Positions 8,389 through 18,240 of a stretch of DNA of 64,000 bases are shown here, piece by piece. How positions within the stretch are numbered: position 1 is the stretch's first letter; each line of letters starts with the position of its first letter. The notes beneath the pieces were generated by a model. It made no database searches, was not told the origin of the DNA, and was given only the letters and a program-made list of their open reading frames with translations. Made by a program: the position numbers and the translations under genes. This DNA comes from Rhodopseudomonas sp. BAL398 (GTDB lineage Bacteria > Pseudomonadota > Alphaproteobacteria > Rhizobiales > Xanthobacteraceae), in contig NZ_CP133111.1 in NCBI RefSeq assembly GCF_033001325.1, positions 248,001 to 312,000 of the forward strand, read 5' to 3'.

Positions 8389-10284
8389 TTGGCATTCACC
8401 CGACGTCTTCTTCTGCAAAGCGGGGCTTTGGCCGCTGTTGGCCCGGCCCTCGGCTTGGGCTCCGGCCTCTCGATGCTGGCAGCGACGCCCGCGCGGTCGG
8501 CGGCCGGCGAGCCGGCCTGGCGGCATGGTCTGTCGCTGTTTGGCGATCTTAAATATCCCGTCGACTTCAAACGCTTCGATTACGTCAATCCGGCTGCGCC
8601 GAAGGGCGGCACCGCCAGGCAGATCTCGATCGGCACCTTCGACAATTTCAATCTCGCGGTGGCCGGTGTGAAGGGCAATATCGCGCCGGCGGTCGGGCTG
8701 ATCTACGAAACCCTGATGACCCAGTCGCAGGACGAGGTCGCCACCGAATATGGCTTGCTGGCGGATGCCGCGTCGCATCCCGACGACTTTGCGTGGGTCA
8801 AGTACCGGCTGCGCGCCGACGCGCGCTGGCACGATGGCCAGCCGGTGACGCCGGAGGATGTGATCTTCTCGCTCGATGTGCTGAAGAAATACAGCCCGCG
8901 CTACGCCTCGTATTATCGCCACGTCGTCAAGACCGAGAAGACTGGCGCGCACGAGATCACCTTCAGCTTCGACTCGCCCGGTAACCGCGAATTGCCGACT
9001 ATTGTCGGCGAACTCGTCGTGCTGCCGAAACATTGGTGGGAAGGCAGCGACGAGCAGGGCCGCAAGCGCGACATTTCCGCGACCACGCTGGAAAAGCCGC
9101 TCGGCTCCGGCCCCTATCGGATCAAGGAATTCGTTGCCGGCCGCTCGGTGACGCTGGAGCGGGTGCCGGATTATTGGGGCGCCGCGGCGCCGACCCGGAT
9201 CGGCCAGAATAATTTCGATGAATTGCGCTTCGAATTCTTTCGCGACAACACCGTGGCGCTGGAAGCGTTCAAGGCCGATCAGGCCGACTGGATCGTCGAG
9301 AATTCGGCCAAGCAATGGGCGACCGCCTACGCGTTTCCCGCGGTGGCCGAGAAGCGGGTGATCAAGGAAGAATTCCCGATTAACGATTCCGGGCGGATGC
9401 AGGGCTTCGTGCTCAATCTGCGTCGCGACATGTTCAAGGATGCGCGAATCCGCCACGCCTTCAACTATGCGTTCGATTTCGAGGAAATGAACAAGCAGCT
9501 GTTCTACGGCCAGTACAAGCGGATCAACAGCTACTTCGAAGGCACCGAATTGGCCTCGTCGGGGATTCCCGCGGGCGAGGAACTGGCTATCCTGGACACC
9601 GTGCGCGACAAAGTGCCGGCCGAATTGTTCACCACGCCCTATAGCAATCCGGTCGGGGGCAACCGGCAGGCCGTGCGCGACAATCTGCGCGAGGCGATGA
9701 AGCTGGTGAAGGAGGCCGGGTTCGATATCCGCAACCAGTTGCTGGTCGATCCCGCCGGCACGCCGGTCAAGGTCGAGATCCTGGTGCAGGATCCGGCGAC
9801 GGAGCGGATCGCGCTGTTCTACAAGCCCTCGCTGGAGCGGATCGGCGTCACGGTCTCGATCCGGATGGTCGACGACGCGCAATATCAGAACCGAATTCGC
9901 GCGTTCGATTTCGACATCATCACCGACCTGTGGGGGCAATCGCTGTCGCCCGGCAATGAGCAGCGCGACTATTGGGGATCGCAGGCCGCCGACCAGCCGG
10001 GCTCGCGCAACACCATCGGCATCAAGAATCCGGCGGTCGACGCGCTGATCGAAAAGGTGATCTTCGCCAAGAGCCGTAGCGAGCTGGTCGCGGCCACCAG
10101 GGCGCTCGATCGCGTGCTGCTGTGGAACTACTATGTGGTGCCGCAATTCACCTACGGCTTTGCCCGTTACGCGCGATGGGACCGCTTCAGCCACGCCGAG
10201 CTGCCGAAATATGCCCGCTCCGGGTTGCCGTCGCTGTGGTGGTACGATGCCGAGAAGGCCGCCAAGATCGGCAAACGCTCTTGA
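8389..10284 (+). CDS. yejA: Peptide ABC transporter substrate-binding protein (YejA-like), first copy
   Basis: A periplasmic family-5 solute-binding protein for oligopeptides. I chose TTG at 8389: AGGAA lies 9 bases upstream, and the product then opens with a compact twin-arginine-like signal (TRRLLLQSG, hydrophobic run, ARSAAG cleavage region). An in-frame ATG at 8326 lacks a ribosome site. The mature part has GDLKYPVDFKRFDYVNP and ends with KYARSGLPSLWWYD, which closely match YejA-type proteins. It is the first gene of the yej operon and is followed after 14 bases by a second binding protein. Confidence 0.88.
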   Translation: MAFTRRLLLQSGALAAVGPALGLGSGLSMLAATPARSAAGEPAWRHGLSLFGDLKYPVDFKRFDYVNPAAPKGGTARQISIGTFDNFNLAVAGVKGNIAPAVGLIYETLMTQSQDEVATEYGLLADAASHPDDFAWVKYRLRADARWHDGQPVTPEDVIFSLDVLKKYSPRYASYYRHVVKTEKTGAHEITFSFDSPGNRELPTIVGELVVLPKHWWEGSDEQGRKRDISATTLEKPLGSGPYRIKEFVAGRSVTLERVPDYWGAAAPTRIGQNNFDELRFEFFRDNTVALEAFKADQADWIVENSAKQWATAYAFPAVAEKRVIKEEFPINDSGRMQGFVLNLRRDMFKDARIRHAFNYAFDFEEMNKQLFYGQYKRINSYFEGTELASSGIPAGEELAILDTVRDKVPAELFTTPYSNPVGGNRQAVRDNLREAMKLVKEAGFDIRNQLLVDPAGTPVKVEILVQDPATERIALFYKPSLERIGVTVSIRMVDDAQYQNRIRAFDFDIITDLWGQSLSPGNEQRDYWGSQAADQPGSRNTIGIKNPAVDALIEKVIFAKSRSELVAATRALDRVLLWNYYVVPQFTYGFARYARWDRFSHAELPKYARSGLPSLWWYDAEKAAKIGKRS

Positions 10285-10298
10285 CGAATGGTCCGCGC

Positions 10299-12152
10299 AT
10301 GGCGCCGCTCAACCGCCGCAACGTGCTCGGCCTCGGCATCGGCGCGCTGGCGGCGACGCGGCTGGCGCCTGCGGCGGCCGCTGACGGCGAAACCCAGGCC
10401 CACGGCATCTCGGCCTTTGGCGACCTGAAATATCCAGCGGATTTTGCGCATTTCGACTACGTCAATGTCGATGCCCCGAAGGGTGGGCTGTTTTCGACGA
10501 TTCCATCGACGCGAGCTTTCAACCAGTCGTTCCAGACCTTCAATTCGCTCAATGCCTTCATCCTGAAGGGCGACGGCGCCCAGGGCATGGGCCTGACCTT
10601 CGCGCCGCTGATGGTGCGCGCCGGCGACGAACCCGATGCGATGTATGGGCTGGTGGCGAAATCGGTGGCGATCTCCGCCGATGGCCTGAGCTATCGGTTC
10701 ACGCTGCGTCCGCAAGCGCGGTTTCACGACGGCAGCAAATTGACCGCGCACGATGCCGCGTTCTCCCTGACCGCGCTGAAGACCAAGGGCCATCCGGGGA
10801 TCACCCAGCAGATGCGCGACATGGTGACGGCGGAGGCCACCGACGACGCCACGCTGGTCGTCACCTTCGCGGCCAAGCGCGGCCGCGACGTGCCGCTGTT
10901 CGTGGCCGGCCTGCCGATCTTCTCAAAAGCCTACTACGCCAAGCAGCCGTTCGATCAATCGACGCTCGAGATTCCGCTCGGCAGCGGGCCCTACAAGGTC
11001 GGCAGGTTCGAATCGGGGCGCTACATCGAGTTCAATCGCGTGGCGGATTGGTGGGGCGCCGATCTGCCGGTCAGTCGCGGCAGCAATAATTTCGACATCG
11101 TGCGGTTCGATTTCTATCGCGACCGCGACGTCGCCTTCGAGGGCTTCACCGGCCGCAGCTATCTGTATCGCGAGGAATTCACCTCGCGGATCTGGGCCAC
11201 CCGCTACGATTTCCCCGCGGTGCAGGACGGCCGCGTCAAGCGCGAGAGTCTCCCCGACGAGACCCCCTCCGGCGCGCAGGGCTGGTTCATCAATACGCGG
11301 CGCGACAAGTTCAAGGATCCGCGGGTGCGCGAGGCGCTGGGCTGCGCGTTCGACTTCGAATGGACCAATAAGACCATCATGTACGGCGCCTATGCGCGCA
11401 CGGTGTCGCCATTCCAGAATTCCGACATGATGGCGGTCGGCCCGCCATCGCCCGACGAACTGGCGCTGCTCGAGCCGTTTCGCGGCAAGGTGCCCGACGA
11501 AGTGTTCGGCGCGCCATTCCTGCCGCCGGTCTCGGATGGCTCCGGCCAGGACCGCAGATTGTTGCGCAAGGCGGTGCATCTGCTGCAGCAGGCCGGCTGT
11601 GAATTCAAGGACGGCAAGCGGCGGACGCCGCAGGGCGAGCCGTTCCGGATCGAATTCCTGCTCGATGAGCCGGCGTTCGAGCCGCACCACATGCCCTTTA
11701 TCAAGAATCTCGGCACGCTCGGCATCGACGCCACGCTGCGGCTGGTCGATCCGGTGCAGAACCGGGCGCGGCGCGACGATTTCGATTTCGACATCACCAT
11801 CGAACGCTTCGGCTTCTCGACCGTGCCGGGCGATTCACTGCGCTCGTTCTTCTCGTCGCGCGCTGCTGCGATCAAGGGCTCCAACAATCTGGCCGGAATT
11901 GCCGACCCGGCGATCGACGCGATGATGGATCGGGTGATTGCTGCCGACACCCGTGCCGAACTGGTCGTCGCGGCCCGCGCGCTCGACCGCCTGATCCGAG
12001 CCGGCCGCTATTGGGTGCCGCAATGGTACTCCGGCTCGCACCGGCTGGCCTATTGGGACGTGTTCGGCCATCCGCCAAAACTGCCAAAATACCTCGACGT
12101 CGGCGTGCCCGATCTGTGGTGGTCGGCAGCCAAGCCACAAGAGGCGAAATAG
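10299..12152 (+). CDS. Peptide ABC transporter substrate-binding protein (YejA-like), second copy
   Basis: A 617-residue paralogue of the preceding protein with the same build. It has a twin-arginine-like leader (NRRNVLGLGIGALAATRLA), the GDLKYPADFAHFDYVNVDAPKG block and a C-terminal KYLDVGVPDLWW block. Homology starts at ATG 10299, which is why the longer in-frame extension into the previous gene is rejected. Two binding proteins feeding one permease pair suggests two ligand classes, for example antimicrobial-type peptides and murein-derived peptides. It is 2 bases upstream of yejB. Confidence 0.88.
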   Translation: MAPLNRRNVLGLGIGALAATRLAPAAAADGETQAHGISAFGDLKYPADFAHFDYVNVDAPKGGLFSTIPSTRAFNQSFQTFNSLNAFILKGDGAQGMGLTFAPLMVRAGDEPDAMYGLVAKSVAISADGLSYRFTLRPQARFHDGSKLTAHDAAFSLTALKTKGHPGITQQMRDMVTAEATDDATLVVTFAAKRGRDVPLFVAGLPIFSKAYYAKQPFDQSTLEIPLGSGPYKVGRFESGRYIEFNRVADWWGADLPVSRGSNNFDIVRFDFYRDRDVAFEGFTGRSYLYREEFTSRIWATRYDFPAVQDGRVKRESLPDETPSGAQGWFINTRRDKFKDPRVREALGCAFDFEWTNKTIMYGAYARTVSPFQNSDMMAVGPPSPDELALLEPFRGKVPDEVFGAPFLPPVSDGSGQDRRLLRKAVHLLQQAGCEFKDGKRRTPQGEPFRIEFLLDEPAFEPHHMPFIKNLGTLGIDATLRLVDPVQNRARRDDFDFDITIERFGFSTVPGDSLRSFFSSRAAAIKGSNNLAGIADPAIDAMMDRVIAADTRAELVVAARALDRLIRAGRYWVPQWYSGSHRLAYWDVFGHPPKLPKYLDVGVPDLWWSAAKPQEAK

Positions 12153-12154
12153 CC

Positions 12155-13264
12155 ATGAGCGCCTATATCGCCCGCCGTATCCTGCTGATGTTTCCGACGC
12201 TGCTGGGGATTCTGTTCGTCTCCTTCGTGGTGGTGCAGTTCGCGCCCGGCGGACCGGTGGAGCGGGTGATCGCGCAATTGTCGGGCGCCGACACCGGCGC
12301 GGCGTCGCGGATCTCGGGCTCATCCGGCGGCGATTTCGGCGCCCGCAGCCAGGTCGGCGCCGCCTCCGACGCGGTGAACTCGAAATATCGCGGCGCCCAG
12401 GGGCTCGATCCGGCTTTCGTCAAGAGCCTGGAAAAGCAGTTCGGCTTCGACAAGCCGGCGCCGGAGCGCTTCGCGCTGATGTTGTGGAATTTCGCCCGGT
12501 TCGATTTCGGCAAGAGCTATTTCCGCGACGTCAGCGTGCTGCAGCTGATCAAGGAGAAGCTGCCGGTGTCGATGTCGCTCGGGATCTGGATGACGCTATT
12601 GACCTATCTGATCTCGATTCCGCTCGGCATCCGCAAGGCGGTGAAGGACGGCTCGAAATTCGACACCTGGACCTCGGCGGTGATCATCATCGGCTTTGCG
12701 ATCCCGGGGTTTCTGTTCGCGATTCTGCTGATCATCCTGTTCGCGGGCGGTTCGTTCTGGAGCATCTTCCCGCTGCGCGGGCTGACCTCGGACGGCTGGA
12801 GCGAGTTTCCATGGTATTGGAAGATCATCGACTATTTCTGGCACATCACGCTGCCGCTGATCTCGATGGTGCTCGGCGCCTTCGCCACCATGACGCTGTT
12901 GACCAAGAACTCGTTCCTCGATGAAATCCGCAAGCAATATGTCATGACCGCGCGCGCCAAGGGCTGCAGCCAGACCCAGGTGCTGTACGGTCACATCTTC
13001 CGCAACGCGATGCTGATCGTGATCGCCGGCTTTCCGGGCGCCTTCATCAGCGCGTTTTTCTCCGGATCGCTGCTGATCGAAACCATCTTTTCGCTCGACG
13101 GGCTCGGTCTGCTCGGCTTCGAGAGCGTGCTCAACCGCGATTATCCGGTGGTGTTCGGCACGCTGTTCATTTTTTCGCTGGTCGGGCTTGTGGTCAATCT
13201 GGTCTCCGATCTGGCCTATATGTGGGTCGACCCGCGGATCGATTTCGAGGCGCGGGAGGTCTGA
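12155..13264 (+). CDS. yejB: Peptide ABC transporter permease YejB
   Basis: A 369-residue inner-membrane permease. It starts with the standard N-terminal helix (YIARRILLMFPTLLGI) and the QFAPGGPVE motif of DppB/YejB proteins. A long periplasmic segment (about 45-110) follows, then about five helices with the cytoplasmic ATPase-coupling loop ARAKGCSQTQVLYGH. The stop overlaps the yejE start by one base (TGATG), which implies translational coupling and a fixed 1:1 ratio. Confidence 0.93.
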   Translation: MSAYIARRILLMFPTLLGILFVSFVVVQFAPGGPVERVIAQLSGADTGAASRISGSSGGDFGARSQVGAASDAVNSKYRGAQGLDPAFVKSLEKQFGFDKPAPERFALMLWNFARFDFGKSYFRDVSVLQLIKEKLPVSMSLGIWMTLLTYLISIPLGIRKAVKDGSKFDTWTSAVIIIGFAIPGFLFAILLIILFAGGSFWSIFPLRGLTSDGWSEFPWYWKIIDYFWHITLPLISMVLGAFATMTLLTKNSFLDEIRKQYVMTARAKGCSQTQVLYGHIFRNAMLIVIAGFPGAFISAFFSGSLLIETIFSLDGLGLLGFESVLNRDYPVVFGTLFIFSLVGLVVNLVSDLAYMWVDPRIDFEAREV

Positions 13265-14442
13265 TGACGATTGCCGCGCGCAAACCGCTCGAGAGCACCA
13301 CGGAAGCGCCAATGGGCGAGGCCGTGCCGCCGACGCGTCACCGCCTCAGCGTGTCGCCGCTGAATCGCCGGCGCTGGCAGAATTTCAAGGCCAATCGCCG
13401 CGGCTATTGGTCGTTCTGGATCTTCCTGCTGCTGTTTTTCGTCTCGCTGTTCGCCGAATTGATCGCCAATGACCGGCCGTTCCTGATCAAGTTCGACGGC
13501 AAATTGTATTTCCCGGCCTTCGTCAGCTATCCCGAGACCGCTTTCGGCGGCGATTTCGAGACCGCGGCGGATTATCGCGATCCCTATTTGAAAAAGCTGA
13601 TCGCCGACAAGGGCGGCACCGTGGTCTGGCCGCTGATCCGCTATTCCTACGACACCCACAATCTCGATCTGCCGACGCCGGCGCCGTCGAAGCCGACCTG
13701 GCTGCTGACCGAGGCGCAGTGCAAGCAGGTGGTCGAGAAGAAGGGGCTGAGCGGCTGCCGCGATCTCGAATACAACTGGCTCGGCACCGACGATCAGGGC
13801 CGCGACGTGGTGGCGCGGCTGATCTACGGCTTCCGGATCTCGGTATTGTTCGGCCTCAGCCTCACGATCATTTCCTCGATCATCGGCGTGGCCGCGGGAG
13901 GCGTGCAGGGTTACTTCGGCGGCTGGGTCGATCTGGGCTTCCAGCGTTTCATCGAGGTGTGGAGCGCGATCCCGTCGTTGTATCTGCTGTTGATCCTGTC
14001 TTCGGTGCTGGTGCCGGGCTTCTTCGTGCTGCTGGGCATCCTGCTGCTGTTCTCCTGGGTGTCGCTTGTCGGATTGGTGCGCGCCGAATTCCTGCGCGGG
14101 CGCAATTTCGAATACATCATGGCGGCGCGGGCGCTCGGTGTCTCCAATGCCAAGATCATGATGCGGCATCTGCTGCCGAACGCCATGGTGGCGACCATGA
14201 CGTTTCTGCCCTTCATCGTGTCGTCCTCGGTGATGACGCTGACCGCGCTGGACTTCCTCGGCTTCGGCCTGCCGCCGGGCTCGCCGTCGCTCGGCGAATT
14301 GCTGGCCCAGGGCAAGGCCAACGTCCAGGCGCCGTGGCTCGGCTTCACCGGCTTCTTCGCGGTGGCGATCATGCTGTCGCTGCTGATCTTCATCGGCGAA
14401 GGCGTCCGCGACGCCTTCGACCCCCGCAAGACGTTTCGGTGA
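13264..14442 (+). CDS. yejE: Peptide ABC transporter permease YejE
   Basis: A 392-residue DppC/YejE-type permease. After the first helix there is a roughly 130-residue periplasmic insert, then the membrane domain with GTDDQGRDVVARLIYG and the coupling motif AARALGVSNAKIMMRH. The C-terminus GEGVRDAFDPRKTF is typical. In the usual gene order yejF follows directly; here two small foreign-looking genes come between. Confidence 0.93.
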   Translation: MTIAARKPLESTTEAPMGEAVPPTRHRLSVSPLNRRRWQNFKANRRGYWSFWIFLLLFFVSLFAELIANDRPFLIKFDGKLYFPAFVSYPETAFGGDFETAADYRDPYLKKLIADKGGTVVWPLIRYSYDTHNLDLPTPAPSKPTWLLTEAQCKQVVEKKGLSGCRDLEYNWLGTDDQGRDVVARLIYGFRISVLFGLSLTIISSIIGVAAGGVQGYFGGWVDLGFQRFIEVWSAIPSLYLLLILSSVLVPGFFVLLGILLLFSWVSLVGLVRAEFLRGRNFEYIMAARALGVSNAKIMMRHLLPNAMVATMTFLPFIVSSSVMTLTALDFLGFGLPPGSPSLGELLAQGKANVQAPWLGFTGFFAVAIMLSLLIFIGEGVRDAFDPRKTFR

Positions 14443-14477
14443 GGGTGTGGTAGGGTCGGCGGGGAAGGAGCGCGATC

Positions 14478-14693
14478 ATGAACAAGATAGTCAGAGATTA
14501 CCCGGTTGATCAGCTTCCTGCCGATCTGCGGGAGGGCTTGCCCGAACATGGCCAGGTCGAGATTGAATTCAGGTTGAAGGATCAGCCCGAGCCGCGTGTG
14601 CTGCTCGCGCCGCTGGTCGGGTCGGTTCCAAATATTCACGGCAGCGACGAGGAGGTCATCCGCTACATTCGTGAGCTGCGCGACGATCGCTGA
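14478..14693 (+). CDS. Probable antitoxin partner of the PIN protein
   Basis: A 71-residue, acidic protein preceded by AAGGAG at good spacing. It overlaps the next gene's start by one base (TGATG). I do not recognise a fold by sequence alone. The call rests on position: a short gene directly coupled to a PIN ribonuclease gene is the standard toxin-antitoxin arrangement. Segments such as YPVDQLPADLREGL would fit the N-terminal DNA-binding or dimerisation part of such antitoxins, and the acidic C-terminal half would fit toxin wrapping. It interrupts the yej operon. Confidence 0.6.
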   Translation: MNKIVRDYPVDQLPADLREGLPEHGQVEIEFRLKDQPEPRVLLAPLVGSVPNIHGSDEEVIRYIRELRDDR

Positions 14694-15133
14694 TGTGGAC
14701 ACGCTACCAGGATCGGTTGATCTATCTCGATGCGAACTTCTTCATCTATGCGATCGAGCAGGGCAGTCGCTGGACCGAGGTCATGCGAAAGATTTTGAGC
14801 GCGATCGACGCCAAAGCGCTGCGGGCCGTCACCTCGGAATTGACGATTGCCGAAGTCATGCCGAAGCCGGTCGCGCTCAGAAATCCGGATTATATCTCCA
14901 AGTACGAGGTGTTGTTCTCGCCGCCCAGTCCGATTGTCACGTTGCCGGTCAGCCGCGACATTCTTCTGGCATGTTGTCACGTTCAAGCAGAGCTCGGAAT
15001 CAAGCCCATGGATGCGATCCACGTCGCGACCGCGAAGTCGGCGGGATGTCATTATTTTCTGACCGAAGACCACCGTCTTGGCCGGACGCTGACAGGCGAC
15101 CTGACCTGGCTCAAAATGAGTGACCTCGCCTGA
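14693..15133 (+). CDS. PIN-domain toxin (VapC-like ribonuclease)
   Basis: A 146-residue PIN-domain protein. The acidic metal-binding set is visible: Asp13 in YLDANFFIY, Glu49 or Glu54 in SELTIAEV, Asp107 in MDAIHVATA and Asp126 in LTEDHRL. It would act as a cytoplasmic RNase restrained by the upstream 71-residue protein. Its stop codon overlaps the yejF start by one base (TGATG), so translation of the transporter ATPase should depend on ribosomes finishing the toxin gene. Confidence 0.85.
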   Translation: MWTRYQDRLIYLDANFFIYAIEQGSRWTEVMRKILSAIDAKALRAVTSELTIAEVMPKPVALRNPDYISKYEVLFSPPSPIVTLPVSRDILLACCHVQAELGIKPMDAIHVATAKSAGCHYFLTEDHRLGRTLTGDLTWLKMSDLA

Positions 15134-16770
15134 TGGACGTCGTCAACCAGCCCTTGCTCTCCGTCGACGACCTCTCGGTGGCGTTTCACCAGCCCAGCGG
15201 TGCGTCGATCGCGGTCGATCATGTGTCGTTCGAGATCAGGCGCGGCGAATGCGTGGCGCTGGTCGGCGAGTCGGGCTCCGGCAAATCGGTCAGCGCGTTA
15301 TCGATCCTGAAGCTGCTGCCCTATCCGACCGCGTCGCATCCGTCGGGCAGCATCCACTTCAAGGGACGCGAACTGCTGACCATGTCGGAGCAGGAGATTC
15401 GCGGCATTCGCGGCAACGAGATTTCGATCATCTTCCAGGAGCCGATGACCTCGCTCAACCCGCTGCACACCATCGAGGCGCAGATCGCCGAGATTCTGCG
15501 GCTGCATGGTGGGGCGCGCGGCGCCAAGGCGCGGGCGCGGACGCTGGAGCTCTTGACCCACGTCGGGATTCCCGAGCCTGAGACCAGGCTTGCGAGCTAT
15601 CCGCATCAATTGTCCGGCGGGCAGCGCCAGCGGGTGATGATCGCGATGGCGCTCGCCAACGAGCCCGACCTGTTGATCGCCGACGAGCCGACCACCGCGC
15701 TCGACGTCACCGTGCAGGCCCAGATCCTCACATTGCTGGCGGAGATCCGGGCGCGGCTCGGCATGAGCCTGCTGTTCATCACCCATGATCTCGGCATCGT
15801 GCGACGGATTGCCGACGTGGTCTGCGTGATGAATGGCGGCAAGATCGTCGAGCATGGCCCGGTCGAGCAGGTCTTCACCGCGCCGCAGCATCCCTATACC
15901 CGCGCGCTGCTCGCCGCCGAGCCGAAGCCCGATCCGGCGCCGCCGCGGCCCGACGCGCCGGTGGTGATGTCGACCGACGATCTGAAGGTCTGGTTTCCGA
16001 TCAAGCGCGGTTTTCTGCGCAAGACCGTCGGCCATATCAAGGCGGTCGACGGCGTCACATTGTCGGTGCGCAAGGGCGAGACGCTCGGCGTGGTCGGCGA
16101 ATCCGGCTCCGGCAAGACCACGCTGGGGCTGGCATTGCTGCGGCTGATCTCGTCCGACGGGCCGATCGTGTTTTTGAGCAATAATATTCAGGGGCTGAAG
16201 TTCAAGCAGATGCGGCCGTTCCGCCGCGACATGCAGATCGTGTTTCAGGATCCGTTCGGCGCGCTCAGCCCACGGATGTCGGTCGGCGACATCGTCGCCG
16301 AGGGACTCGGGGTGCATCAGCCGGGGCTGTCGGAGGGCGAGCGCGAGGCGCGGGTGATCAAGGCGTTGAACGACGTCGGACTCGATCCGGCGACGCGGTT
16401 TCGCTATCCGCATGAATTCTCCGGCGGCCAGCGCCAGCGTATCTCGATCGCGCGGGCCGCCGTGCTGGAGCCGAATTTCGTGGTGCTGGACGAGCCGACC
16501 AGCGCCCTCGACATGTTGTTTCAGGCGCAGATGGTCGATCTGCTGCGCGAGCTGCAGCGCAAGCGCGATCTCACCTATATGTTCATCTCCCACGATTTGC
16601 GGGTGGTGGCTTCGCTCGCCAGTCATCTGATCGTCATGCGTCAGGGTAAAGTAGTCGAGGAAGGCGAGGCCTCGGAGCTGTTCGCCAACCCCAAGACCGA
16701 TTATACGCGCGCGCTGTTCGCCGCTGCGTTCCGGCTCGAAGCCGCGCCGGACGGCAGCGTGGCGCCATAG
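15133..16770 (+). CDS. yejF: Peptide ABC transporter ATPase YejF (two nucleotide-binding domains)
   Basis: A 545-residue protein with two ABC cassettes. The first has Walker A GESGSGKS (about 36-43), signature [15 protein letters not shown] and Walker [13 protein letters not shown]. The second has [26 protein letters not shown] and [12 protein letters not shown]. This double-domain form is typical of YejF and powers YejBE. The start ATG overlaps the PIN gene stop, so it is the only yej gene coupled to a foreign cistron. Confidence 0.94.
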   Translation: MDVVNQPLLSVDDLSVAFHQPSGASIAVDHVSFEIRRGECVALVGESGSGKSVSALSILKLLPYPTASHPSGSIHFKGRELLTMSEQEIRGIRGNEISIIFQEPMTSLNPLHTIEAQIAEILRLHGGARGAKARARTLELLTHVGIPEPETRLASYPHQLSGGQRQRVMIAMALANEPDLLIADEPTTALDVTVQAQILTLLAEIRARLGMSLLFITHDLGIVRRIADVVCVMNGGKIVEHGPVEQVFTAPQHPYTRALLAAEPKPDPAPPRPDAPVVMSTDDLKVWFPIKRGFLRKTVGHIKAVDGVTLSVRKGETLGVVGESGSGKTTLGLALLRLISSDGPIVFLSNNIQGLKFKQMRPFRRDMQIVFQDPFGALSPRMSVGDIVAEGLGVHQPGLSEGEREARVIKALNDVGLDPATRFRYPHEFSGGQRQRISIARAAVLEPNFVVLDEPTSALDMLFQAQMVDLLRELQRKRDLTYMFISHDLRVVASLASHLIVMRQGKVVEEGEASELFANPKTDYTRALFAAAFRLEAAPDGSVAP

Positions 16771-16778
16771 GACCGGCG

Positions 16779-17411
16779 ATGAAAGACGACAGCATCAAGC
16801 TTGCGGATGGCAAGGCCGATGTCACGGTGTCGGCGCCCGAACTGATCGGGCAGGGCTTCATGACCTATGAGCGCTACGAGGTATCGTTGCGCCGCGACGG
16901 CGAGCCGCCATTGCTGCAGCGACGCGACGTGCTGCGTGCCAGCCGGGTCGCCGCGGTGCTGGCGATCGATCTGGGCCGCGATCAACTGGTGCTGATCCGC
17001 CAGTTCCGGCTGCCGGCGCATCTGGCGACCGGGCGCGGCGATATGGTGGAGATCGTGGCCGGACGGGTCGAGCCGGGTGAGAGCCCCGACGCGGCGGCGC
17101 GGCGCGAATGCCTCGAGGAAATCGGCGTGGCGCCGCAGCTGGTGGTGGAGCTGTTCAGCGTATTGGCGACGCCCGGCTTTACCGACGAATATGTCACGTT
17201 CTTTGCAGGATTCCTCGATTCCGCGGAGATTTTGACGCGCGGAGGTGTTGCTGATGAGGACGAGGACACCCATCCATTTGTGGTGTCGATAGATCAGGCC
17301 CTGGCCGCGCTGGAACGCGGCGAGGTGTTGAACGCGCTGCTGGTCAGCGCGCTGCAATGGCTGGCGCTGCATCGCGGCCGGCTGCGGGACTATCTCAGTC
17401 GAGCCGCTTGA
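16779..17411 (+). CDS. Nudix hydrolase, ADP-ribose pyrophosphatase-like
   Basis: A 210-residue protein with a complete Nudix box, GRVEPGESPDAAARRECLEE plus IGV, near residues 89-111, and the preceding QFRLPAHLATG and VEIVAG strands of the ADP-sugar pyrophosphatase branch. It hydrolyses a nucleoside diphosphate linked to another group, most likely ADP-ribose or ADP-sugars. It starts 8 bases after yejF, so it is probably cotranscribed, and converges on the NlpC/P60 gene with a 17-base overlap. Confidence 0.88.
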   Translation: MKDDSIKLADGKADVTVSAPELIGQGFMTYERYEVSLRRDGEPPLLQRRDVLRASRVAAVLAIDLGRDQLVLIRQFRLPAHLATGRGDMVEIVAGRVEPGESPDAAARRECLEEIGVAPQLVVELFSVLATPGFTDEYVTFFAGFLDSAEILTRGGVADEDEDTHPFVVSIDQALAALERGEVLNALLVSALQWLALHRGRLRDYLSRAA

Positions 17412-18240
17412 TGGCGGTAACGGCGCTGCCCGCGGCCTTGATCCGGGCGATGGCATCGATCGTGGGCTCGATCGCCGTTGCCATGTGATGGGCGTTGGCA
17501 TGCACGATGGTGGCGGCGTCGCGGACGATCGCCACATGGCCTTTCCAGAACATCAGGTCACCGCGCTGTAGATCGGATAGCTGCGACAGCGGCAGCGCGC
17601 GTCCAAGGCTTTCTTGCTGCATGTCGCTGTCGCGCGGACAGCCGATGCCGGAGGCGTTGAGCGCGACCTGCACCAGCCCCGAGCAATCGATGCCGAGGCT
17701 GGTCTTGCCGCCCCACAGATAGGGCGTGCCGACAAAGCGCTCGGCGACGGCGACGAAATCCGGCTCGAGACTTGCCAATTCGGCGACGTGGCAGCGCGGG
17801 ATGTGGTGGCCATTGGCGGTGATGACAAAGGCGCCGTCGTCGCGCGCCACCGCGATCCTGGCGCCGAGCGGCAACGTATCGACCGGAGGCAGCTTGATCG
17901 AGGGGCCGGGGAAGGCGAAGGTCCGCAGCGCCGTGACCTTGTGGGTCGGCTCCGCGCCGGGCCGGTATAGCGCGATGTCCGGCAGCCAGCCGACATAGCC
18001 GTCGCTGATCAATTGCCCCCAGGCCCAGCCTTCCTCGGTGCGGTCGTAGACCGTGACGCGTTCGCCGCGCAGCGCCTGGGTGTCCAGCATCGCGCCGGAA
18101 AACGGCTCGCGGCGCAGCGGCGCGACGCCGTCGAACACCTCGAATTCCTCGCCGGTGACGAAGCGTTTCGCCGCGACCTTGCCCTCGAGATATGTCGCGG
18201 CAAGATCGCCCCGCGCCGGCGTCAGCCGCGGATCATCCAT
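17395..18240 (-). CDS. NlpC/P60 family peptidase with N-terminal SH3-like part
   Basis: A 281-residue protein. The N-terminal half (about 30-150) resembles bacterial SH3 modules, with GWAWGQLISDGYVGWLP. The C-terminal domain is NlpC/P60 with catalytic Cys186 in GIDCSGLV, His235 in KGHVAIV and a third polar residue at His247. Such enzymes cut gamma-D-Glu-diaminopimelate bonds in murein peptides. No signal peptide is evident, so it may work on imported peptides in the cytoplasm. Its start overlaps the upstream aminopeptidase gene by 8 bases, indicating a two-gene operon. Confidence 0.9.
   Translation of the reverse strand: MDDPRLTPARGDLAATYLEGKVAAKRFVTGEEFEVFDGVAPLRREPFSGAMLDTQALRGERVTVYDRTEEGWAWGQLISDGYVGWLPDIALYRPGAEPTHKVTALRTFAFPGPSIKLPPVDTLPLGARIAVARDDGAFVITANGHHIPRCHVAELASLEPDFVAVAERFVGTPYLWGGKTSLGIDCSGLVQVALNASGIGCPRDSDMQQESLGRALPLSQLSDLQRGDLMFWKGHVAIVRDAATIVHANAHHMATAIEPTIDAIARIKAAGSAVTAIKRLD

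Noticed and set aside
10122-10298. Long N-terminus of the second YejA-like protein
   Set aside because: Overlaps the first binding-protein gene; the signal peptide begins at 10299.
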